DNA from: Novosphingobium chloroacetimidivorans
Lineage (GTDB): Bacteria > Pseudomonadota > Alphaproteobacteria > Sphingomonadales > Sphingomonadaceae
NCBI RefSeq assembly: GCF_014204535.1
Contig: NZ_JACHLR010000004.1
Location: forward strand, 62,001-126,000
Length of the DNA stretch: 64,000 nucleotides
Direction of reading: 5' to 3'
In this document: piece after piece, positions 27,866 to 34,892 of the stretch
How positions within the stretch are numbered: the stretch's first letter is position 1
Layout: each line of letters begins with the position of its first letter
The notes under the pieces: model-generated
Told to the model about the DNA's origin: nothing
Database searches by the model: none
Seen by the model: only the letters and a program-made list of their open reading frames with translations
Program-made: the position numbers and the translations under genes

Positions 27866-27958
27866 AGCGCCTTCGCTACGAGCCAAGACGCGCCGGGTTT
27901 TCGATGCCGACATTTCCCGCGCATTGACCGTGACCGGTCGACTTGAAAATGCTCTAGC
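27861..27958. repeat. Element with 8-bp inverted ends between convergent genes
   Basis: GCTAGAGC at 27861-27868 and GCTCTAGC at 27951-27958 are inverse complements. Each contains the TAG stop codon of the flanking gene: the glycosyltransferase on plus and the cytidylyltransferase on minus. The interior includes the palindrome GACCGGTC. The arrangement suggests a small inserted repeat or a bidirectional terminator. Only one copy is in this window. Confidence 0.35.
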
Positions 27959-28694
27959 GCGACGCCCAGCGGTCGGTCAGGGCAGTCGCGATCTCGATGT
28001 CGTTGAGGAAGTCGACTTCGGCCCACTCCTGGCCTTCGATCGAGACGGTGCCGACCTTGCCGGTGGGCGCGATGCTGTCGATCACCTTGAGGTACCAATG
28101 CTGCACGCCCTCGGGCGTGCGCATCGCCTTGCGCACGGTTTCGCGGAACAGTTCGACGCCTTCGCCCCGGAATGCCAGGAAGCCGATCGATTCGGCATTG
28201 GATTGCGCCGCGGTGAGCGTCTTGCCGATATGGACCAGGCGCTCGCCCTCGCGTTCGACCTTCATGTCGTCGCTGTCGTAGGCAGGCTTCACGTCCACAG
28301 TGACCGCGATCGGCCACCCGCGATCCTCCTGCACCGTGCGCACGATCTCCTCGGAGACCAGCGTATCGCCGTTCAGGATCAGGAAGTCCTGCGTCATCTG
28401 CTCGCGCACGATCCAGCATGAGCCCAGGTTGTCGGCGACCTTGAAGAACGGGTTGAAGCGCGTGGTGATCGTCACGCGTGGATCGTCGATCTGGGCGACG
28501 ACATCGTCGACCATGTCGGTCATGAACCCGGTGACGACGTCGATGTGCCTGACGCCGCCGCGCGCCAGCATCTCTATCTGCCACTCGAGCAAGGTGCGGC
28601 CGGAAAAGTCGATCAGGCACTTGGGGCGTTCGGCCGTAAGCGGAAGCATGCGTGAGCCTTGCCCGGCGCTGAGGAGAATGGCGTGTTCGATCAT
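27954..28694 (-). CDS. Phosphocholine-cytidylyltransferase-family NTP transferase (LicC-like)
   Basis: A 246-residue GT-A nucleotidyltransferase. The nucleotide loop is SAGQGSRMLPLTAERPK (residues 9-25), the metal aspartate is in LILNGDTLVSEE, and VHIGKTLTAAQSNAESIGF follows the LicC/sugar-phosphate pattern. The C-terminal WAEVDFLNDIEIA matches the E(V)D(x)xxD end of the family. It probably activates a small phospho-alcohol or phospho-sugar with CTP. ATG 28694 is preferred to GTG 28700. It is divergent from the flippase gene, 115 bases away. Confidence 0.85.
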   Translation of the reverse strand: MIEHAILLSAGQGSRMLPLTAERPKCLIDFSGRTLLEWQIEMLARGGVRHIDVVTGFMTDMVDDVVAQIDDPRVTITTRFNPFFKVADNLGSCWIVREQMTQDFLILNGDTLVSEEIVRTVQEDRGWPIAVTVDVKPAYDSDDMKVEREGERLVHIGKTLTAAQSNAESIGFLAFRGEGVELFRETVRKAMRTPEGVQHWYLKVIDSIAPTGKVGTVSIEGQEWAEVDFLNDIEIATALTDRWASR

Positions 28695-28809
28695 CGCCAC
28701 GCTCTACCCGCCTCGCGCCGCGAGCGGAAGTCGCGGCGTGTGTCCGCGCTCGGTACGGGGACGGCGCCCGGCTTGCCAGCATGGGGCGAAAGGCGCAAAG
28801 GAGGCGACA

Positions 28810-30168
28810 ATGCCCGCCGGTCGCGCCAAGCCTACGCCATCCTCCAGTTCACCCATCGCGCGGATCCTCGCCAACACGGCCTGGCTGCTGGGGGGCAAGG
28901 GCTTCGGGGCGCTGTGCTCGATCGTCTACCTTGCGATCCTGACGCGCACGCTGGGCCTCAAGGGCTTCGGACACTTCTCGCTGATCTTCGGCACTGCGCA
29001 GGCGCTGATCGCGATCGCCGGCTTCCAGACCTGGCGCGTCGTCGTGCGCTATGGCGCCAGCCATGTGCATGAAAGGAACTGGGCGGCCTTCGGGCGGCTG
29101 GGCATGTTCGCAGGCGTGCTCGACGCAGTCGGCGCGGCATGCGGGTGCCTGATCGCCGCGGTCGTGTTCTTCGGCTTCGCGCACCTCCTCGATCTCAACG
29201 AGGACTATATCGTCCCGGGATTCCTGTTCTGCTGCGCGCAGCTGTGGGCGCTGGTGTCGGCGCCCACCGGCATGGTCCGGGCGATGAACAAGTTCCAGAT
29301 GGCCGTATACGTCGAGGCGGTGGTGCCCGTCGGGCGCCTGCTCGGCGCGGTCGCGGTCTGGCTGATGACGCCCAGTGTCGGCTGGTTCCTGTTCGTCTGG
29401 GCCCTGGTCGACCTGATCGAGGCAGCGCTGTACTGGGCCATGGCCCGCAAGTTGTGTCCGGAGGCGGTGCGGTTGGCGCACCTGAAGGACTACCGTCGCG
29501 CGCTGGATGAGAACCCGGGCCTGTGGCACTTCTTCCTGGTCACCTTCGCCGGTTCGACGCTGGACGCACTCACCAAGAATGGGCCGCTGCTGATCGTCGG
29601 CGGCATCGTCGGGACCCGGGCGGCCGGTCTCTACCGCCTGGCGAGCCAGCTCAGCCAGGCGCTCAGCAAGTTCTCGACCATGCTGACCCGCGCCGTCTAC
29701 GCGGAAGTCTCACGCATGCGGGTGGCCTCCAGCCTGCAGGAGTTCCGCAAGCTTGCGGTGCAGACCAGCCTGATCGCCGGCGCGGGCGGCCTGGTGGTGG
29801 TCGGCATCGCCCTTGTCGTCGGGCGTGGGCTGCTGGGGCTGATCGGTGGCACGGCCTTCGAGGGCGGCGCGGCGATCCTGGTGCCGCTCGCGGTGGCCGC
29901 CAGCTTCGACCTTGCAAGCGTCGCGTTCGAACCCGTGCTGCATTCGACCGGCAAGGCGCAGCTTTCGCTGACCGCGCGCCTGATCGGCCTGGCGGTGCTG
30001 GGGATCGCCATGGTGCTGCTGATCCACAACGGTCCGAGCGGCGCGGCCTGGGCAGTCGCGATGGGGTCGGCGGCGCTCTACGTGGTGATGGGGGGCATGG
30101 CCTTCTTCACCTTGAGGCACATAAAGGGCGATGAGCCCCTGCAACCGGCCGAGCAGTCCACCCTGTAA
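28810..30168 (+). CDS. Oligosaccharide/lipid flippase, MATE/MOP superfamily
   Basis: A 452-residue membrane protein with about 12-14 helices of the polysaccharide-transporter type (Wzx-like). It starts ILANTAWLLGGKGFGALCSIVYLAILTRTLG and shows the typical LTRAVYAEVSRM loop. Such proteins flip lipid-linked sugars across the inner membrane. AAAGGAGG five bases before the ATG at 28810 fixes the start, though the frame is open far upstream. With the glycosyltransferase and CDP-alcohol enzymes nearby, it may export their product. Confidence 0.88.
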   Translation: MPAGRAKPTPSSSSPIARILANTAWLLGGKGFGALCSIVYLAILTRTLGLKGFGHFSLIFGTAQALIAIAGFQTWRVVVRYGASHVHERNWAAFGRLGMFAGVLDAVGAACGCLIAAVVFFGFAHLLDLNEDYIVPGFLFCCAQLWALVSAPTGMVRAMNKFQMAVYVEAVVPVGRLLGAVAVWLMTPSVGWFLFVWALVDLIEAALYWAMARKLCPEAVRLAHLKDYRRALDENPGLWHFFLVTFAGSTLDALTKNGPLLIVGGIVGTRAAGLYRLASQLSQALSKFSTMLTRAVYAEVSRMRVASSLQEFRKLAVQTSLIAGAGGLVVVGIALVVGRGLLGLIGGTAFEGGAAILVPLAVAASFDLASVAFEPVLHSTGKAQLSLTARLIGLAVLGIAMVLLIHNGPSGAAWAVAMGSAALYVVMGGMAFFTLRHIKGDEPLQPAEQSTL

Positions 30169-30208
30169 GCGACCTCGACATGGGCCGGCGCAAGCCTATG
30201 CTGCGGCC

Positions 30209-31420
30209 ATGACCACAACCCTCGTCGCCGAAGCCGTTGCTGTGGCGGACCGGATCACGGCCTTGCGCCGGGCCGTCCATGCCGAGCCCGAGATCGGGCT
30301 GCACACGCCCAAGACCCGTGACAAGATCCGCGCCGCCCTCGCTCACCTGCCGCTGACCTGGAGCGAGGGACCATCCACCACCGGACTGGTCGCCACGCTG
30401 AAGGGCGGCGCGGGAGAGGGGCGCTCGGTCCTGTTGCGCGGCGACATGGACGCGCTGCCGATGCCCGAGGAGACCGGGCTGGAGTTCGCCAGCCAAGTGC
30501 CCGGCGTCATGCATGCCTGCGGCCACGATGCCCATGTCGCCATGCTCGCCGGCGCGGCCGAGCTGCTCTGCGCCCGGGCGGATGAGCTGAAGGGCGAAGT
30601 GCGCTTCATGTTCCAGCCCGGCGAGGAGGGGTACCACGGCGCGCGCTTCATGCTGGAGGACGGGCTGCTCGGCGGCGGCGAGGATGGCGTGCCGCTGCCC
30701 GACGCTGCCTTTGCGCTCCACGTCATGCCCAATGCGCCGCATGGTGTGTTCGGCGGGCGAGCCGGCGCGCTGCTCGCCTCGGCGGACCAGATCGGCATTC
30801 GCGTCAACGGGCGCGGGGGCCATGCCTCGATGCCGCACGGCACGCTCGATCCGATGCCGGTCGCCTGCGAGATCGTCACCGCGCTGCAGGCGATGGTGAC
30901 GCGCAAGTTCAGCGTCTTCGATCCGGTCGTCGTCACCATCGCCAAGATCGAATGCGGCACCGCGCACAACGTCATCGCCGATACCGCGCAGCTCACCGGC
31001 ACGATGCGCTCGCTCTCCCCCACAAGCAGGGCACGGCTGCGCGACGAGGTCCACAATCTCGCCGTCGGGATTGCCGGCGCCCATGGCCTCACCGCCGAGG
31101 TGACGATCCAGGAGGGCTTTCCGGTTACCATGTGCAACCCCGGCGCCGTCGACTTCGGCGAACGCGTTGCGCAGGGCCTGTTCAGCCAGTTCCTGCGCCT
31201 GCCAGACCCGATCATGGGCGCGGAAGACTTCGCCTATGTGCTGGAGAAGGTGCCCGGCGCCATGTTCTTCCTGGGCGTCAGCCACGAAGGCGAGGACTGG
31301 CAGCATTGCTGCGGCATCCACTCGACCAGGATGCGGGTGGACGAAAGCACGATGCCGCTGGGTGCTGCCTACCTGGCGGGATTGGCCGAGAGCTTCCTGG
31401 CCGAGGGGTTCTATTCGTAA
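30209..31420 (+). CDS. M20-family amidohydrolase (hippurate hydrolase-like)
   Basis: A 403-residue zinc-dependent aminoacylase/carboxypeptidase. Metal-binding and catalytic segments are present: LLRGDMDALPMPEETG, MHACGHDAHVAMLAGAAELL, FMFQPGEEGYHGARFML and a late PIMGAEDFAYVLEKVPG. This is the M20D pattern. These enzymes remove N-acyl groups from amino acids. The ATG at 30209 begins the conserved domain. It has its own position 40 bases after the flippase and may be read from the same transcript. Confidence 0.92.
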   Translation: MTTTLVAEAVAVADRITALRRAVHAEPEIGLHTPKTRDKIRAALAHLPLTWSEGPSTTGLVATLKGGAGEGRSVLLRGDMDALPMPEETGLEFASQVPGVMHACGHDAHVAMLAGAAELLCARADELKGEVRFMFQPGEEGYHGARFMLEDGLLGGGEDGVPLPDAAFALHVMPNAPHGVFGGRAGALLASADQIGIRVNGRGGHASMPHGTLDPMPVACEIVTALQAMVTRKFSVFDPVVVTIAKIECGTAHNVIADTAQLTGTMRSLSPTSRARLRDEVHNLAVGIAGAHGLTAEVTIQEGFPVTMCNPGAVDFGERVAQGLFSQFLRLPDPIMGAEDFAYVLEKVPGAMFFLGVSHEGEDWQHCCGIHSTRMRVDESTMPLGAAYLAGLAESFLAEGFYS

Positions 31421-31474
31421 AGGTTTTTGGCCCGCGGATCAGGGCGAAGGCATGCGTTTGACCCCGTCATCGGT

Positions 31475-31567
31475 TTCGTCATTCCCGCGAAAGCGGGAAT
31501 CCATCTCCGGCTGCTTCGTTTGACGCCAGGTCAGGAGATGGATCCCCGCCTTCGCGGGGATGACGAA
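31475..31567. repeat. Palindromic repeat, family B, copy 2
   Basis: The same 93-base architecture as the copy at 22174: TTCGTCATTCCCGCG at the left, GGGGATGACGAA at the right, two sub-hairpins and a CTTCGTTTGACGCCAGGTCA-like middle. It lies between the converging M20 and acetyltransferase genes. Confidence 0.92.
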
Positions 31568-31591
31568 TGATGGGGACGCGGCGCGATCAGC

Positions 31592-31897
31592 TCAGGCCCG
31601 CACGTCGTTCCACTCCGGGTGCCGCTTGAACGCCACCGCGACATAGCTGCACATCGGCTCGATCTTGAAGCCGCTCTCCCGCGCGTCGGCCACCAGCGCC
31701 TCGACCAGCCGGGCGGCGACGCCGCGGCCGCCGATCTCGGGCGGGACCAGGGTGTGATCGGCGATGTGCACGTCGCCCCGCTCGACCCAGGTCAGCCGGC
31801 CGATCGAATCGCTGTCGGCGAGGTGCGCCTGGTATTCGCCCGCACCCCCGCGGTCGTGCTTGGTGATGGTGAGGCCTACGCCTTCTCCACTTGCCAT
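31592..31897 (-). CDS. Small GNAT-type N-acetyltransferase (YjdJ-like)
   Basis: A 101-residue protein of the compact GCN5-related group (one acetyl-CoA fold lacking the N-terminal arm). It has LTWVERGDVHIADHTLVPPEIGGRGVAARLVEALV, where the GGRGVAARL segment is the acetyl-CoA-binding Q/RxxGxG/A loop, followed by CSYVAVAFKRHPEW. This motif pair marks the YjdJ/Gtn-like family, whose substrates are unknown. Confidence 0.85.
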   Translation of the reverse strand: MASGEGVGLTITKHDRGGAGEYQAHLADSDSIGRLTWVERGDVHIADHTLVPPEIGGRGVAARLVEALVADARESGFKIEPMCSYVAVAFKRHPEWNDVRA

Positions 31898-31975
31898 GTT
31901 CGCTCCTGTCTAGCCCGGACAACCCGTTGGCGCGGGACTTGACGCGCCTATCGTCCGGTAACAGGCGATGTGGCC

Positions 31976-32971
31976 ATGCAGTTCCTCTCCGACAATGCCG
32001 CCGCCGTCCATCCTGCCGTGTGGAGCGCCATGCTCGCGGCGGATGCGCCCGATTCGCCGTACGATACCGATACGCTCAGCCGCGAGCTCGACGGCGCATT
32101 CTCAAGCCTGTTCGGGCGCGAATGCACGGCGCTGTGGGTGGCGACCGGCACCGCGGCGAACTGCCTGGCGCTCGCCGCCATGGTGCCCCCGCATGGAGGC
32201 GTGGTCTGTCACCGCGAAGCGCACATCGAAGCCGATGAAGGTGGCGCGCCCGGCTTCTATCTGCACGGTGCCAAGCTCATGCTCGCCGAAGGGCGGAGCG
32301 CCAAGCTGACGCCGGAGAGCATCGCTGCCGTCATCGATCCGATCCGCGACGACGTGCACCAGGTGCAGCCCCACGCGGTCTCGATCACGCAGGCGAGCGA
32401 ATACGGCTGCGTCTACCGGCCGCAGGAGGTCGCCGCGATCGCCGCCTTCGCGAAAGCTCGCGGTCTGAGGCTCCACATGGACGGCGCCCGCTTCGCCAAT
32501 GCCGTGGCGTACCTGGGCTGTGCTCCGGCCGAGGCTTGCGGCGGGGTCGACGCGCTGAGCTTCGGCTTCGTCAAGAATGGCGGCCTTGGCGCCGAGGCGA
32601 TCGTGTTCTTCGAGCCGGGCCTTGCCGATGTGGTGCGTTACCGGCGCAAGCGGGCGGGGCACTTGCAATCCAAGGGCCGCTTCCTCGCCGCGCAGATCCT
32701 GGCGATGCTCAAGGACGACCTGTGGCTGCAGAACGGCCGGGCGGCCAACGCCGTCGCCGCCGAGATCGCGGCCGCGGCGGGCCCTCGCCTGCTGCACCCG
32801 GTGGAGGCGAACGAGATCTTCCTGACCGTCTCGGACGAGGAGCGGGCGGAGCTGCGCTCGCAGGGCTTCTCGTTCTACGATTGGGGCGTCGACGGCGCCC
32901 GGCTGGTAACATCGTGGAACGCCGATCCCGATCATGTCGGGGCGCTTGCCAAGGCAATCCGGGCGCTATGA
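31976..32971 (+). CDS. Low-specificity L-threonine aldolase-family PLP enzyme
   Basis: A 331-residue fold-type I PLP enzyme. The opening FLSDNAAAVHPAVW, the PLP-contact loop ATGTAANCLAL, CHREAHIEADEGGAPGF, LHMDGARFANAVAYLG and the Schiff-base lysine in SFGFVKNGGLGAEA are all those of threonine aldolases. It cleaves beta-hydroxy amino acids such as L-threonine to glycine and an aldehyde. ATG 31976 is preferred to GTG 31970. The stop overlaps the next gene (ATGA), tying it to an exporter. Confidence 0.92.
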   Translation: MQFLSDNAAAVHPAVWSAMLAADAPDSPYDTDTLSRELDGAFSSLFGRECTALWVATGTAANCLALAAMVPPHGGVVCHREAHIEADEGGAPGFYLHGAKLMLAEGRSAKLTPESIAAVIDPIRDDVHQVQPHAVSITQASEYGCVYRPQEVAAIAAFAKARGLRLHMDGARFANAVAYLGCAPAEACGGVDALSFGFVKNGGLGAEAIVFFEPGLADVVRYRRKRAGHLQSKGRFLAAQILAMLKDDLWLQNGRAANAVAAEIAAAAGPRLLHPVEANEIFLTVSDEERAELRSQGFSFYDWGVDGARLVTSWNADPDHVGALAKAIRAL

Positions 32972-33894
32972 GCGCGTCGGAGACGCCTCCGCCGCCGCAT
33001 GCGCTGCTGCGGCCCGCGATCGCCATTCCCTTCCTGATCGTCGCGCTGATCTGGGGTTCGACCTGGTTCGTGATCCTGGGCCAGAACTCCGCGGCGCCGG
33101 TCGGCTGGTCGGTGACGTGGCGCTTCGTCATCGCCACGCCGGCGATGTTCGTCGTGGCCCTGGCGATGCGTCGATCCCTGCGGCTGGGCGCGGCGGGCCA
33201 GCGGCTCGCCTTCTTCGTCGGGCTGACGCAGTTCTGCGGCAACTACAACTTCGTCTATCGCGCGGAGCATTACCTCACCTCCGGCATCGTCGCGGTCATG
33301 ATCGGACTGCTGCTGGTGCCCAACACGCTGTTCGCGCGGGTGCTGCTGGGGCAGGTCATTTCCCGCCGCTTCGCGCTGGGCAGCGCCATCGCGATCCTCG
33401 GCATCGGGCTCTTGCTCCTGCATGAAGCCCGCATGGCACCACTCGGGGGACAAGTGCCGCTGGGCGTGTTCCTGGCGCTGATGGCCATGCTGTGCGCGTC
33501 GATCTCGAACGTCATGCAGGCGAACGAGACCGGGCAAAACCTGCCCGCCGTCAGCCTGCTGGCCTGGGCGATGCTCTACGGCACCTTGTGCAACGCCGGC
33601 CTGGCGCTGGTGCTGTCGGGGCCGCCGGTGATCCCGCTCGACGGCGAATACTGGTGGGGCACGGCCTATCTGGCGATCGCCGGCTCGGTGGTGACCTTTC
33701 CGATGTACTACACGCTGATCCGCCAGCTCGGCGCCGGACGCGCGGCCTACAACGGCGTCGCGGTGATCGTCATCGCCATGGTGATCTCGACCCTGTTCGA
33801 GGGCTATCGCTGGTCGCTGCTCGCGGCGATCGGAGCGGGACTGGCGATGGCCGGGCTGGTCGTGGCCCTGAGGGCGCGCAGGCCCGTCGCGTAG
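32968..33894 (+). CDS. DMT/EamA-family transporter
   Basis: A 308-residue inner-membrane protein with ten helices in two EamA repeats. The first starts AIPFLIVALIWGSTWFVI and the second near VPLGVFLALMAMLCASISNVMQ. These proteins export amino acids or metabolites. The four-base overlap with the threonine-aldolase gene suggests it handles a substrate or product of that enzyme, such as threonine or another hydroxy amino acid. The 3' end overlaps the convergent SDR gene by 91 bases. Confidence 0.9.
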   Translation: MSASETPPPPHALLRPAIAIPFLIVALIWGSTWFVILGQNSAAPVGWSVTWRFVIATPAMFVVALAMRRSLRLGAAGQRLAFFVGLTQFCGNYNFVYRAEHYLTSGIVAVMIGLLLVPNTLFARVLLGQVISRRFALGSAIAILGIGLLLLHEARMAPLGGQVPLGVFLALMAMLCASISNVMQANETGQNLPAVSLLAWAMLYGTLCNAGLALVLSGPPVIPLDGEYWWGTAYLAIAGSVVTFPMYYTLIRQLGAGRAAYNGVAVIVIAMVISTLFEGYRWSLLAAIGAGLAMAGLVVALRARRPVA

Positions 33895-34637
33895 TCGGGA
33901 TAGCGCGGGCTCCAGCCGAGGACGCGCCTGGCCTTGCCGTTGGCGACGCGCCGGTTCTCGGCATAGAACCCGCGCGCCATGGGTGAGAGCTGCGCCTCCT
34001 CGAGGCTGAGCAGCGGTGGCGGCGCCTGCCCCAGCAGTCGGCAGGCCTCCTCCACCAGCGTGTTCTGGCTGCAGGGCAGGTCGTCGGCGAGGTTGTAGGC
34101 GCCCGCCGGGGCGTTCAGGCCGGCCAGCACGCCCGAGGCGATGTCGTCCACATGCACCCGGCTGAACACCTGGTCCGGCAAGTCGATGCGGTGCGCGCGG
34201 CCTTGCGCGATCCGCTCGAACACGCTGCGGCCCGGGCCGTAGATGCCGGGCAGGCGGTAGACCCTGGCACCGCGTCCGAGCCATGCGGCATCGGCCTCGG
34301 CCCGGGCGGTACGGCGGCCGGTGCCGACCGGTGCGCTCTCGTCGACCCAGGCGCCGCCGGTGTCGCCGTAGACGCCGGTGGAGGAGAGATAGCTCAGCGG
34401 CTTGCCGGCCAGTGCCTGGCCATAGCGGTCGAGCACCGGGTCGAGGCCTTCGCCGCCCGGCGGCACCGAGGACAGCACGTGGTCGCTGTCGGCGAGCGCC
34501 AGGCGGATGTTGCCCTCGTCCTCGAACCTCAGAGTACCGGCGCTGCCGGTCGAGACCACGTCCCAGCCTTGCGCCTGGAGGGACCGGGCGATGACGGAGG
34601 CGGTGTAGCCGAGGCCGAAGATGAACATGCGGGGCAT
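33804..34637 (-). CDS. Atypical SDR / NAD-dependent epimerase-like protein (YeeZ-like)
   Basis: A 277-residue extended-SDR-fold protein. The N-terminal dinucleotide motif is FIFGLGYTASVIARSL (GxGYxG/A type), with LSSTGVYGDTGGAWVDE and YRLPGIYGPGRSVFERI as the active-site and substrate segments. The classical YxxxK pair is not obvious, as in YeeZ-like members. The last 25 or so residues (ATTSPAIASPAPIA) are low-complexity and are encoded in the overlap with the convergent EamA gene. Confidence 0.8.
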   Translation of the reverse strand: MPRMFIFGLGYTASVIARSLQAQGWDVVSTGSAGTLRFEDEGNIRLALADSDHVLSSVPPGGEGLDPVLDRYGQALAGKPLSYLSSTGVYGDTGGAWVDESAPVGTGRRTARAEADAAWLGRGARVYRLPGIYGPGRSVFERIAQGRAHRIDLPDQVFSRVHVDDIASGVLAGLNAPAGAYNLADDLPCSQNTLVEEACRLLGQAPPPLLSLEEAQLSPMARGFYAENRRVANGKARRVLGWSPRYPDYATGLRALRATTSPAIASPAPIAASSDQR

Positions 34638-34700
34638 GTCGGATTCATGCGGCCCCGAAAGCTATGGCGCAACCCGGTTGCCGGCAATCCGACCTCTACC

Positions 34701-34793
34701 TTCGTCATTCCCGCGAAAGCGGGAATCCATCTCCCGCAGATCCGTTTGACGCGAGGTCAGGAGATGGATCCCCGCGTTCGCGGGGATGACGAA
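34701..34793. repeat. Palindromic repeat, family B, copy 3
   Basis: A third 93-base copy with the same ends and sub-hairpins as those at 22174 and 31475. Unlike them it lies between divergent genes (the SDR and pepN), so here it is in a promoter region and cannot serve both genes as a 3' terminator. Confidence 0.92.
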
Positions 34794-34892
34794 GGAGGAA
34801 GGTGTGCAGGGTCGGTGATGGTCACCTTCGCTCCGACCGCCTGAACCGAACAGGCGCTTACATTCGCACCCCAAAAGCCTAAGTACAGCCCC

